Source: Dugong dugon (lineage: Eukaryota; Chordata; Mammalia; Sirenia; Dugongidae). From it: DNA of 64,000 nt. The notes beneath the pieces are model-generated. The model was not told the origin of the DNA and searched no databases. It saw nothing but the letters and a program-made list of their open reading frames with translations. Made by a program: the position numbers and the translations under genes. Positions 13,029-26,292 of this stretch are shown here, piece after piece (positions within the stretch are counted from its first letter, which is position 1; the number at the start of each line of letters is the position of its first letter). Location of the stretch: contig CM057481.1 of NCBI GenBank assembly GCA_030035585.1, positions 56,429,128 through 56,493,127 on the forward strand, given 5' to 3'.

Positions 13029-13248
13029 TGTAGGGTTTCCCAATGTCAACACCACTGACATTTTGAGCTGATTTTTGTTGTGGGGGGCTGTTGTGTGCAA
13101 GGTAGGATGTTCAGCAGCATCTCTGGCCTCTACCTACTAGATGCCAGTAGCATTCCTAGTGTGACAAGCAAAAATGACTCCAGACATGGCCAAATGACCC
13201 CTGGGGTGGGGATGGGGGAACTTCCCCAGTTGAGAAGCACTGATCATA
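13029..13248 (-). mobile_element. MER20 (hAT-Charlie non-autonomous DNA transposon)
   Basis: The element reads GACATTTTGAGCTGATTTTT, GGATGTTCAGCAGCATCTCT, TGACTCCAGACATGGCCAAA and ends CCAGTTGAGAAGCACTGATC. A second copy in the other orientation is at 17934-18196. MER20 has been linked to pregnancy-related enhancers in eutherians; nothing here shows such activity. Confidence 0.88.
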
Positions 13249-13535
13249 GTGTATTCCCATACTTGGCTTCTTTTTCACATTCTTTTTAAAAAGTGTGACC
13301 TTCCCATGGTACAAAATGGGCAGCTATTAACAAGCCACATGTTCTTGCCCTGCTAGGTGTGACTGGCAGGGCAAATCATATTGGCCCAAGCTGGGACAGT
13401 CATATTCTGTCTGCTGGGAAAGTGCATTCAAGACACTGGAACTGAGTCAGTTTTGGGTCTTGCAGCTTCACCATCATGCCAGGTGAGACTGGAACTGGCA
13501 CCACGGAAATAAAAGCCTCACATTAGAGGCTCAGC

Positions 13536-13700
13536 GGGGAACCCTGGTGGCCCAGTAGTTAAGAACTCAGCAACTAACCAAAAGATCAGCAGTTTGAATC
13601 CACCAGCTGCTCCTTGGAAACCAGATGGGGCAGTTCTACTCTGTCCTCTAGGAACACTATGAATCGGAAAAGGCTTGACAGCAATTGGTTTGGTTTTTTG
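13536..13700 (+). repeat. AfroSINE, short type
   Basis: Head GGGAACCCTGGTGGCCCAGT. The short junction CCACCAGCTGCTCCTTGGAA lacks the middle block of the long types. The tail ends in GGTTTGGTTTTTTG. Confidence 0.92.
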
Positions 13701-13999
13701 ATTTATCAGTCCCTAAAGACTAATGAGGGAGCAGGAACTAAAACTGTTGAAGAGGGAACCAGTCCATGTAGAGAAAAATGAGGAAAACAGATAGCAAAAA
13801 GGGTGTGGTCCGTGAACAAAGGCAGTGAGATGGCAATTGCCTGAAGAATTCATGGACCCCATGAGGTTTGGCTGAATTTTCTGCAATTGGGTTCTCTGAG
13901 ATTCCCTTATTTCCTTAAAATAACTTCCTTTTCTCTTGCCCTAGCTTTAGTGATTTCTCATTAACAGCCTAATGATCCATGATGAAAATATATAACAAC

Positions 14000-14464
14000 T
14001 GTTATGGATTAAATTGTATCCCCCAAAATATGTGTTGGAATCCTAACCCTTATACTTGTGAATGTAATCCTGTTTGAAAATAGGGTTTTCTTAGTTGTGT
14101 TAATTAGATCATACCCAAGTAATCACTTCTGATTTATAAAAGAGCAAACACACACACATGGGGAAAGACAGATGCCATGTGAGGACCGTCTACAAGCCAA
14201 GGAACCAAGGAACCCCTGGGATGACCTACAAGGAAGGAATGGACACGGCCAAGACCCTGATGTGGACTTTCAGCCTCCAGAACTGTGAGAAAATAAATGA
14301 GTGTTTTTTAAAGTCAGTCACTCACTTGTTATATTTATGTTACAGCCCCGTTAATCCCTTGCCGTCGAGTAGATCTCGACTCATAGTGACCCTATAGGAC
14401 AGAGTAGAACTTTCCCATAGGGTTTCCAAGGATTGCGTTACAGCAACACTAGGAAACTGAGACG
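14000..14464 (+). mobile_element. MaLR-type LTR, interrupted by an AfroSINE
   Basis: It starts TGTTATGGATTAAATTGTAT and carries the typical CCTCCAGAACTGTGAGAAAA end region, finishing near CACTAGGAAACTGAGA. The SINE at 14347-14436 splits it. The start and end closely resemble the LTRs at 24170-24578 and 51655-52077. Confidence 0.8.
14347..14436 (-). repeat. 5'-truncated AfroSINE nested in an LTR
   Basis: Only the SINE tail half is present (TGCCGTCGAGTAGATCTCGA, ending GGGTTTCCAAGGA). An 8-bp duplication GTTACAGC flanks it at 14339-14346 and 14437-14444. Confidence 0.88.
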
Positions 14465-14837
14465 AGAAGCCAATCTAGAAAATGTTGTTCTCCATCTCTA
14501 TCTGGAGAGGTTCTAGTTCCTGCTGTGTGACCCTGAGCAAGTGATTCACTTCTCTTCCAATTTCTTACTGAAGACTCTGAGGATCAAATCACACCTAGAA
14601 CTAAAATTATCAAAGATGAAAGAGGAAGAGAGAGATCTGTAGTCTCTTTGAACCTCAGACTCACTGTTCGACAGTAGCATATAAAATTGTTTTAAAAAGG
14701 TGGTAGTCAAGACTTGGCTTTAGAGTCAAACTGGGTTTAATAGTCAAACCATCATTTATTAGCCATGGGAACACTGGAAAATTACTTAATCCTTCTAAGC
14801 TTCAGTTTCTCCATTTTTAAAATGGGGGTAAGGGGAA

Positions 14838-15709
14838 GAGTTTGTCTGCCTATAGAGATGACCCTTAATGGTTCCTGCCTCCTTCTATTCAAGCCCTTGT
14901 AGTCCCCTGGCACACTGACTAGGGCCAACTTGTGTAACCAATGGGATGTTGTGGCAATGATAAAGTGCAACTTCAAGGATAGGTCACAAAAGACACTGTG
15001 GCTTCTGTATTATTCTCTTGGGTCACTGGGGGAAGCCAGCTGCCATGTTGTGAGGATACCATGCTCCTATAGAGAGGTCCACATGGCAAAGAACTGAGGT
15101 CACCTGCCAACAGTCATGTGAGTCACCTTAAAACAATCCTCTAGCACCGTTAAGCAGGACTAATTAAACCTTCCCACCACCCTCTATGAGTTTGTGGTAC
15201 TGTGGTGGCTTGTATGTTGCTGTGATACTGAAAGGTATACCACTGGTATTTCAAAGACCAGTAGATCCATGGTGGACAGGTTTCAGAGGAACTTCCTCAG
15301 GCTAGGAAAAAAGGCCTGGCAATCTACTTCCAAATATTAGCCAATGAAAACCTTATGGGTCACAACAGAATATAGTCTGATATAGTGCTAGAAGATGAGC
15401 CCCTAGGTTGAAAGGCACTCGAAATACACAGTGGCCACAACAGTGGACTTAAGTATACCCATGATCATGAAGATGCAGCGGAACAGGGCAACGTTTCCTT
15501 CTGTTATATGTAAGATCTCCATGAGTTGGTGCTAACAGCTAATAACAGAAGTTAGGCCTTCAGATCTAGAACACCACAGTATGAGAGATCCTGAGCCAGA
15601 ACCACCTAGCTAAACTAAATTCCTGACCCACAGACCTGTAAATAATGCTTACTGCTTTAAGCAGCTACGTTTTGAGGTAATTGTTACATAGCAGTAGATA
15701 ACTAATACA
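14838..15709 (+). mobile_element. old LTR (probably MaLR/MLT1-like), interrupted by a short RTE derivative
   Basis: Its landmarks are GGGTCACTGGGGGAAGCCAG, CATGTGAGTCACCTTAAA, AGATCCTGAGCCAGAACCAC and the end GCAGTAGATAACTAATACA. The family name is from memory of the sequence layout. The stretch at 15176-15548 is foreign to it. Confidence 0.6.
15176..15548 (+). mobile_element. internally deleted, non-autonomous RTE element
   Basis: The left part (GTTGCTGTGATACTGAAAGG, ATCCATGGTGGACAGGTTTC, CTAGAAGATGAGCCCCTAGG) matches the 5' end of the RTE at 37640-37890. It then jumps at AAATACACAGTGGC to a match of the RTE 3' end (GATGCAGCGGAACAGGGCAA, like 45670-45810). All coding sequence is missing. 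Microhomology around AAATACA at the junction fits one internal deletion. Confidence 0.75.
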
Positions 15710-15810
15710 TTGCCTTAGAGGGTTGTTGGGAGGATTAAATGGAATATTTCATGAGAAGTGTTCAGACAGTACTGGCATATAGTAAATACTCAAGGCAGTT
15801 CTATTTATTT

Positions 15811-17933
<2,123 letters not shown>

Positions 17934-18196
17934 GCAGTGGTTCTCAGTGGGAGGGGGCAGCGTGGGGGATAGTGGGAGTGTGATTTTGCTACCCTCCCTC
18001 AAGACATTTGGCAATTTCTGAAGAGATGTTTGATTGTCAAAACTGGCTAGGGGAGGGGAGAGAGTTGCTACTAGCATCTAACCGGTAGAGGGCAGGGATG
18101 CTGCTAAACATCTGACCATGCACAGGACAGCCCCCACAACAAAGAACCATCTAGTCCAAAACATCAATAGTGCTGAGGTTGAGAAATGCTTAGTCT
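17934..18196 (+). mobile_element. MER20 (hAT-Charlie non-autonomous DNA transposon)
   Basis: It starts GCAGTGGTTCTCAGTGGGAG, contains AGGGATGCTGCTAAACATCT and GGACAGCCCCCACAACAAAG, and ends GCTGAGGTTGAGAAATGCTT. Confidence 0.9.
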
Positions 18197-18264
18197 ACTA
18201 GAAAAGCAACATTCACAAGAATCTCTGCCTCAAGGCAGATAAGCAACGCATCCCACGATGGAAA

Positions 18265-18445
18265 GGATAGAGTGGGCTTTCAATCCTGCCTGTTTCACTA
18301 TGCATCTCAGCTCTGCTATTTGCCACCTGGGTGCATCTGTAAAATGGGAATAATAACACTTATATAATAGGGTTGTGTGAGTATAAACTAAGATAATGCT
18401 TGCAGAGGGGTTAGCACTATCAATACATGCTATCTATGACAATAA
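18265..18445 (+). repeat. MIR
   Basis: GCATCTGTAAAATGGGAATA then ATAGGGTTGTGTGAGTATAA. Confidence 0.75.
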
Positions 18446-18479
18446 TACCCAGCCACATTGATATTTTATTTCCTTAGTG

Positions 18480-18830
18480 ATGTGTCAGAAGCTTTCTCCT
18501 GGAATACTTTCTCCTACCTCTCATCCTTCCCAACCCTTCCAAAACAAATACATTCACCCAGTTAACTCTTCCTCAGAGCTCAACACAAAGGCTAGTTCCT
18601 TAGAGAATATCCTTTCGCTTCCCCGTTCTTCATTCTCTTAGCACCCTATACGTTTCCTCCTACAATTGTAATTAGTTGTTTATGTAGTTAGGAATTGACT
18701 CCAGCCAAAATCTAAGCTCCTTAAGGTCAGATCTTTGCTTGTCCCCTTTTAGCTCTGTCCTTACTCAGCACCTGGTATAGGTATGCCATGCCTGTTGGTT
18801 GAATGGATGGATGAATAAGTGAATTAATTA
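18480..18830 (+). repeat. L2 LINE 3' end
   Basis: TCTAAGCTCCTTAAGGTCAG, then a cancer-free standard L2 end pattern CAGCACCTGGTATAGG and TTGAATGGATGGATGAATAA. Confidence 0.65.
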
Positions 18831-18974
18831 TGGACATAAGTGGAAGGGGAGGCTCATTCCTTGTTGAACAATTAGGAAGGATTCTTAAGTTCTGAGTTGA
18901 AGAGATGAGCTTCAATAGGTGGTGATGAAGAGAAAGTGTTTCAAAATCTGAGAAACCAGGGCATTATTTTTTAT

Positions 18975-19930
18975 ATAAACTTTTTTCCCTCCAATTTTAG
19001 AATAGTTTGAGATTTACAGAAAAATCATGATTATAATACTGAGAGTTCTCATACATACCACACCAGTTTCACTTATTTTTTACATCTCGTATTAGTGTGG
19101 TACATGCATTACAATTAATGAGTCAATATTGTTACATTATCATTAACTGAAACTCATACTTTATTCAGAAATCCTTACTTTTTACCTAATGTCCTTTTTC
19201 TGTTCCAGAATTCTATCCAAGCTACCACATTACATCCAGTCGTCATGTCTCTTCAGGCTCCTCTTGGCTGTGACAATTTCTCAGACTTCCCTTGTTTTTG
19301 ATGGCTTTGACAGTAGTGAGGAGTTCTGGTCATGTGTTTTGTAGGATGTCCCTCAATCGGGATTTGTCTGAGATTTTTCTCATGATTAGACCGGGGTTAG
19401 GGAACATACTACCAACATGACTTATCACTGTTAATGTTGACCTTGATCACCTGGCTGAAGTAGTATTTTTCACATTTCCCTACTGCAAAGTTATTCCTGC
19501 CCTTCCATACTGTACTCTTTGGAAGGAAAATACTATGTGTAGCCTACACTTAAGGAATACCCCACCTCCTTGAGGGCACGGTATCTACATAAATTATTTA
19601 GAATTCTTCTGCATGGGAGATTAGTCTATTTCCCCTCATTTATTTATTTATTCAATCATTTATTTATATCAGTATGGACTCATGGCCATTTATTTTACAC
19701 TTTGGATTATAATACAAGACTATGTTATTTATTTTGTTGCTCAGATTAGTCCAGCTTTGGTCAGTGGGTGGGAGCTCTTTCAGTTGTCTCCTTTGTCCCT
19801 TTGACACACCCCCATCACTGTACTGTAGGTTTTCTAGCATTTTCTTACTTTCTGGTACTATAGACTGCTTGCTCATCTTGTATATTTCTTGCCCCTGCCG
19901 TAGAATCAGCCATTTCTCCAAGGAGCTGGT
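18975..19930 (+). repeat. old L1M-like 3' region (tentative)
   Basis: The block TTTTTCTGTTCCAGAATTCT, GTCATGTCTCTTCAGGCTCC, TATATCAGTATGGACTCATG and AGCCATTTCTCCAAGGAGCT is a widespread mammalian repeat that I place in old L1 3' regions. Orientation and family are uncertain. Confidence 0.5.
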
Positions 19931-20699
19931 CAGGGCATTTTAAAAACCACATTAGAGTAGCCAGAACAGTTTTTTGTGTATCTGAGATAGGATTAAATTG
20001 GAGGAGGGCTTCCCACCTCACAGAGAAGCCTTAGTGTGAGTCTATGTGCAATGAGGCAGGAAGGGGGCCTTTGGAGCTGAGTACTGGCATCATCCTGTTG
20101 GAACTCTGGGGCTGATCACCCTGACAGCTCTGTGAAGGAGGAGTTGGAAAAGTGGAAGGTGGCAAAACAGAAGAAACAATTGGCCACTGCAAAATTCTGA
20201 GCAGGAAGTAAGGAGGCCTGAACTTGGATCATAGGCAAAGTATCTCACTCTCACCACACATCCATCACTGGGATTAGAGTTAATGGAACTACAGGGTTAA
20301 TCACACATTATACTTTTTAACCCAGACACCTGCAATCAGGTCACTTTAGCTTATTATTGTTAGTGACAAGTGCCCTCAGTCAAGCCAGGGTATAGCTGGT
20401 TCTACTCTTCATGGAAATACCATCAATTTCAAAGTCACCACTTGACTTTCATATAAGACTCAAGCAACATTTATGATGGGAAATAGCACATGACATATGA
20501 GAGCTCCTGTGACATACTTTGAATCTTATCTGATTTACAGTCAAGTCAGCAGACACGATAACAGATGTGCCAGTTCATCTTAGTTACTACACCGAGTTAA
20601 ATAATATGGACAATAAGGTGGCCACCCGAGGCTCAAAGCTGTCCCTCACAGCACTGCTGCTCATGAACCAAAGGAACAATTACGGGTTAGTCTTAAAGC
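19931..20699. other. unassigned intronic sequence
   Basis: No gene or clear repeat. Confidence 0.5.
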
Positions 20700-20890
20700 T
20701 CACTGTCATTTATTGAGCTCTTACTTGGTCACTGTACTTGGCACCGCATTAGTGATAAACCTCACAATAACTTTAAGAAGTATCAATCCCATGTTACAGG
20801 TGAAAAGCTGAGGCTTAGAAAGGTTGGATAACTTGCTCAAAATCACACAAGTCTGACCAGGTCTGTTGGACTCCAAAACTCACATTTCTT
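20700..20890 (-). repeat. MIR
   Basis: Reverse MIR: CATTTATTGAGCTCTTACTT, CATGTTACAGGTGAAAAGCT, AACTTGCTCAAAATCACACA. Confidence 0.8.
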
Positions 20891-21109
20891 GCATCTTGTC
20901 ACAAGTAGTCATTCCTTGTTATGAAAAACTTCCAAAACGAAGTCTGACACTTTCCTTAGGAGGGTTATCAGGGTTAAGTACGCACACCCCTACCTCCCGG
21001 TCACGTACCTAACCTCATTTGCTACCCACGCCCCTTCTCCCTGCTCCAGGAACACTGGCCTCCTTGCTGAGCATGGCAAACATGACCCCTCACGAGTGCC
21101 TCTGTACCT

Positions 21110-21425
21110 AGTGGAATGCTCTTCCAGCAGGTCCCTGGCTCATTCCCTCACCTTCTCCATATCCTTGCTCAAATATCAGTTGATCAGAATCACACTTGGC
21201 CACTCTATTTAAAGTCTGAATTCCCTTATATGGCACTCATGACCTCTCTTACTCTGCTCTATTCTCTGCTCCCCCCCCCCCAACAAGAGCACCTATAGTT
21301 TTCAAATGTAGTATATAATTGGCTTATTTATTATACTTATTGTCTGAGTGTCCCCCACTAGAATATAATCTCCTTGTGGACAAGGATTGCAATCTGTTTC
21401 ATTTATTGAACAATGTCTGCCATAT
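21110..21425 (+). repeat. L2 LINE 3' end
   Basis: CTTGCTCAAATATCAGTTGA, GTGTCCCCCACTAGAATATA and CTTGTGGACAAGGATTGCAA follow the L2 3' order. A C10-11 run is at about 21271-21281. Confidence 0.75.
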
Positions 21426-21429
21426 TCTT

Positions 21430-21595
21430 ACTACGGTTTAAAAGTACTTTCAATATACATTTCATTTAATCTTCAAAATAGCTAAGTAATAGAGAAAGGA
21501 CTGGCATTATTATCCTCATTTCATATATAAGGATGCAGACTTAGAACGGTCAAATGACATAGCCACATAGCTAATGACAGTAATAATATAGTATT
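21430..21595 (-). repeat. MIR
   Basis: TTATTATCCTCATTTCATAT followed by AAATGACATAGCCACATAGC. Confidence 0.7.
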
Positions 21596-21649
21596 ATAGC
21601 AGTTAACCATTTATTGAATATCTACAATATGCCTGACATCATGGTACCC

Positions 21650-21720
21650 AAAACCCATTGCTGTCGAGTCGATTCCGACTCATAGCGACCCTATAGGACA
21701 GAGTAGAACTGCCCCATAGG
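21650..21720 (-). repeat. 5'-truncated AfroSINE
   Basis: AAACCCATTGCTGTCGAGTC then CGACCCTATAGGACAGAGTA, stopping at CCCCATAGG. This is one of the least diverged tails in the window. It sits inside MIR/L2-like sequence (about 21600-21790). Confidence 0.88.
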
Positions 21721-24169
21721 TAGATACATTATAAACCTTAAGCTCATTTTATGCTAACAAAAACCCAGTGAAGTTATGATTACTCCTTAGCCATGAAGCA
21801 ACTGAGATCAAGAGTGGTTTAAAAAGTTGCTCATGTTTTGTCTAACCAGCACCTGGCAACATCTGGACTAGCACCCACGTTCTCTGGCCCCATCTACAGT
21901 GCCTGTTCCCAGTCTCACCCAGGCACACAGGCTGGCACTTTTCTGAACAGGGAAGGAGGCCTCAGTGACAGAGAATCAAATATGAGCTCTATTTTCATTA
22001 AGCCCTTGGATATAAAGTCAATGACCCCGGGCCATATCTACCTCGGGCTCATGGATGATGGATTTGCCACTGGAATCCAGAGAGGTGTTGCTTTAAATAA
22101 CGGGCTCATCTGGTTTTGACAAGTTGAACTATGGCTTCAATTATACCTACAGCTCAGGTTTGCAGATGCGGAGCCCAGAACCAGATCTCGGAGTACATGA
22201 TGGAGGCCCAGAGGACCCCAACATTTAGAAAGTCTGATTGGCCCTGCCTAACCCAAATTTCCTGATCCCCAAGGTCGACATTTGTGACTGACCTAGCCAT
22301 AGTCAATCAGAGAAATTTAATCTTTCAGTCTCATCCTGCCTGCATAACCCTGGTCTGCCAGCTTGTAATGACAAAATAAAACTATTTAAACGTTTGAGAG
22401 GAAAAAGCTCACTTATATCTACAGTCCTTTGCTCAGAGGTTTTCAAATCATGGTTTGTGGAGCTCTAGGCATTTTCCAAGGGGGCTTAGTTATCTCCACT
22501 GGAGGAAAGGAGAAAGCAACTCTAGTGATTGTGTTTTTAACATTCAGTATAATAATCTATCTTTCAAAGGTATTCCTCTGCTAAGGAAAAATGTGACAAC
22601 AACTATACTTAGCTGATGATCAGCTCTCTGAAGCTAATGTTAAATGGCAAGTATTGGATGGATGGATGGATGGATGGATGATTGAGCAAAATGAAAAATG
22701 AGTAACAAACCTGTCATGGACTTTTGCACTATCAAATAATATGGAATTGAATGTTTCTCAAGAAGCTTGGACGTCTTTGCTATGATAGTGCATAGTAAGC
22801 TTATAAAACCACCACCCATAAACCCCCTCTTCCCAATTTCTATGTGTTTTTCACCTCTTGGCTACATCAGGAACCTACATTTACTTTGGTGCACCAAAGA
22901 CACAGTGAGAACCTGATCAAATTCTGTGAAAAGGGTTAAAATACTGGATGTCCATTATAACCACAGGAATAGAATCTATTTTAAGGACCCCTGGAACTGA
23001 CTATAAAGTTTTATCTACCTATTGTCCTCATCAGCTGGCTTCTTGGAAAGGGAAGACTGAAAACTAAAATGTTTTTTAGATTTGTCCCCACTGAATGGGA
23101 AGAGTTAGATACATCATTATCCTTTCTGGGAACTAGATACTTATGCCTTTTAATCTACTTTTTTTTTTTTTTTAATTTTAAGGATCATCTGGTGAACTGT
23201 CTTTTCAAACCTAATGGCCAAGGTTATTTCAAAATCATAATGATAATATTTGCTAGGTAAATTGCCTTTCAGACTTTTCTCTGGCACCAGTGCCAATCCA
23301 GTCCTCAATTTTATCTCAGTCTAAGTCAAGATGATTTCAAGATGATATATGGCTTCTCAAAGCAAAGTCATTTAAGTGCTCAGAAAACTGAACTTCCCAT
23401 TTTTGCTTATGGATTATCTGGAAAATGTCCTGTTTTCTTGATTGCACCCAGCATCTGTAGATCCAACAAATAAGACAGGTGAAGTAACCTATTAGCTAAT
23501 GGCAGAAAATATGGCATAAAGATCAGCAGGTAAATGCAGTAATTATCTGGCTAACTCAGGCCAGTCTGAGGGTTGGAAGAGTTAGAGGCACATCAACTTC
23601 CCAATTCTCCCCCCATTACAAATCTTCAAAACTGTGGCCTTGCTTCTCACTCCCTTTGCCTGTGTTCACCCAGATGGTATTGGGAAGGTCCCCTGCTGGG
23701 AAGCTCTTGGTGACAGTTCTCCACTTGCCTTTCTGCTTTCTCTCTCTTAGATTTGTCAGAGCTCTGAGTACATTATCAAAATCCATTTTTAACGGCAAGA
23801 GAAGTTGCTTCTAATATCCAAAAAGGGAAAGAAGACTGCATTTTAAGATTACTTCTGGCACCAGCCTCTCTCTGAGCTGGAGAAGTTTAAAAAATGTCAA
23901 GCCCAATGTGCTCCCAGCAGTGATCCCTCCTTCCCAGCTCAATGTATCACTGTCTGGCCCTGTACAAGTGAGGAAACACAGAGAAGATGAATTGCTAAGG
24001 ATAACGTTTCTTTTAAAAAGAGTCCCCATTGATGACAATTATATATCATGATGGAAAGGGAAGATGAGAGTAGGAATGGCTGGCAGATGGCTAAAAGGTT
24101 GAAAGCTGGCATCATAAACCAGGGATTGCTCCCCAGAATGGACACCTAATAGAAACAGCTCATACCAAA
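21721..24169. other. unassigned intronic sequence with a GGAT microsatellite
   Basis: (GGAT)n with about six units at 22655-22680, and a T-run at 23159-23174. An open stretch at 21838-22119 has no family resemblance. I see no gene. Confidence 0.5.
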
Positions 24170-24578
24170 TGTCTTAGTTATCTAGTGCTGCTATAACAGA
24201 AATACCACATAATGTGTGGCTTTAATGAACAAATTTATTTTCTCACAGTTTTGGAGGCTAGAAGTCTAAACTAAGAGCGCCAGCTCTAGAGGAAGTCTTC
24301 CTCTCTCTGTCGGCTCTGGAGAAGGGTCTTTGTTTCTTTTGAGCTTCTTCTCCTGGGCAATCTCCATGTGGCTTGGCATCTCTCTTCCCCCATCTCTGTT
24401 TCTCTGGCTTGCTTGTTTAATCTCTTTTATATCTCTAAAGAGATTGACTCAAGATACACCCTAATCTTGTCTCGTTAACATAACAAAGACAACCCTTCCC
24501 AAATGGGATTATAATTACAGGCACAGTGGCTAGGATTTACAACACATATTTTTGGGGGACACAATGCAATCCATGACA
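24170..24578 (-). repeat. LTR type A (TGTCATGGATTGCATTG start)
   Basis: On the minus strand it begins TGTCATGGATTGCATTGTGT and ends GCACTAGATAACTAAGACA. It is close to the solo LTR at 51655-52077 over most of its length. Confidence 0.82.
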
Positions 24579-26292
24579 TTCCATCCTCTGGTCCCCCAAA
24601 ATGTATGTCCTTGCCACATGCAAAACACATTTACCCCATCACACCATCCAAAAAGTCTTAAATCAACTCAAAGTCCAAAATCTCATCTTCTGAACCACCT
24701 AAATCAAAATGGGTGAGGATTTAGGCTTATTTCATCCTGGGGAAAAATTCTTCTTCATCTGTGAACCTATGAAATCTAGGTTACAAGTTATCTATGTCCA
24801 AAGTACAATGGTGGAACGGGCACAAGGTAGACATTTCCATTACTAGTGTGAGAAATTGGAGGGAAAGAAGGGATAACAGGCACCAAGCAAATCCAAAACG
24901 CAGCAGAAAAATTTGTATTAGCTCTCATGTCTTGAAAATAATCCTCTGTTCTTTGGGGCTGTGTGGGCAATGGCCCCACCCTGCAGACTCTGGGTGTTTA
25001 TCATGCCCTGTGGATTCTGGGTGGAGGCCCCTTGGCCATGGGCTTCAGCTCAGACTTCTAGGCCCTCTGGGATGGCAACTCTGCTCCCTTGGCTTTAGGC
25101 AGCCCCATTCTCCTAGTCTATCTGAGTGGTGGCCCCACCCCCTTGGCACCAGCAGGCCATGTTCTTCTGCCCCTTGGGTGTGGGAGCACCACCCCACACC
25201 TTTGGGCAGTGGCCCCATACCCCTGGCACGTGTTAACAGCACCTCCACACTCCAGAACCAAGTTGGTGAAGATCAGACTCTTTGAAACCTAGGAGGCTCA
25301 AGCCTCACCCATTGACATCCAAGAGCCCTTGGCCCCACCCTTTGAAACTGAGAAGGCCCTGCATCCTGCGCTCCATCCAACAGTTCTGCTGATCTCCAAA
25401 CTGGTCCAGGAATGATCCTTTTCTTTTCTTGGAGGACAACACATGTAGCACCTTTGGTCTGTTTCCCGCTTGTAGAATTCCAAGAGGCAGACAGTGTGCT
25501 TTCCTTTTGTTCATTCTCTGTCCCTTTCGGTGTAAGCTGATGGGTTTTATTATGTGGGAGTTGGTTAGATCCATCAGTCACAGGCTTAATCTCTTTAACA
25601 AAAGACTATGTAGCCACACAAAAGACTGCATAGCCACATCCTTGGCAAACGTCCTAGGACACACATCCTTAAGCTGTACAACAGAATTTTCCAAATCTTT
25701 AAACTCTGTTTTCATTTTGTTATAGGGTTGCTATAAGTTGACACTGACTCAACAGCAATGGGGTATGCACGATTCATTTTTAATTCCAGCTCTTTCCTCT
25801 TTCATTTCACTATAACTGGCAAGGAGAAACCACATAGCACCTTTAAGAAATCTCGTCAGCCAGATATCCAAGTTAAGCACTTACAAGTGCTACCTTCCAC
25901 CAAATATTTGAACATAATTCAGACAAGTTCTTTGCCGCTGCATAAAAAGCATCACCCGTCCTCCACTGTCCAATCACATGTTCATCATTTTCTTTTAAAA
26001 CCTCACCAGAAGCACATTTAATGTCCACATTTCTAGCAACGTTTTGTTGCTGGTGGCATAAATATTCTCTAAGATGATAGAGACTTTCTCTGTAGGTCTC
26101 CTCACTTCCTTATGAATGCTCACCAGAATTGCTTTTGACGTTCATAACTCTACCAACAGTCTCTTTAAGGCAATCTAAGCTTTTACTATCAGGCACCTTG
26201 AAACTCTTCTAGCCTCCACCCATTACCCAATCCCCAAACCACTTCCACATTATAGGTATTTGTTAGAGCAACACCTCACTGTTGGTACCAAA
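24579..26292 (-). mobile_element. MaLR-like internal region, non-coding
   Basis: About 1.7 kb between the two LTRs. A GC-rich stretch at 24955-25400 has open frames on both strands. I read these as low-stop GC-rich sequence and not genes. A small SINE or RTE tail lies at 25715-25763. Confidence 0.65.
25715..25763 (+). repeat. AfroSINE/RTE tail fragment
   Basis: ATAGGGTTGCTATAAGTTGA then CACTGACTCAACAGCAATGG correspond to the shared SINE/RTE 3' tail. Confidence 0.65.

Larger units (their letters stand above)
14690..15810 (+). repeat. MIR split by an LTR insertion
   Basis: The 5' part (about 14690-14837) ends in TTCAGTTTCTCCATTTTTAA. The 3' part (about 15710-15810) resumes with TTAGAGGGTTGTTGGGAGGA and ACTGGCATATAGTAAATACT. 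The material between is the LTR described next. Confidence 0.7.

Noticed and set aside
21838..22119. 93-codon open frame, possible processed gene fragment
   Set aside because: I could not match it to a protein family, and it has no poly-A tail or flanking duplication that would mark a retrocopy.
24794..25581. Several open frames of 60-163 codons on both strands
   Set aside because: They lie in the GC-rich internal part of the LTR element, show low-complexity Pro/Gly/His-rich translations, and have no domain motif.
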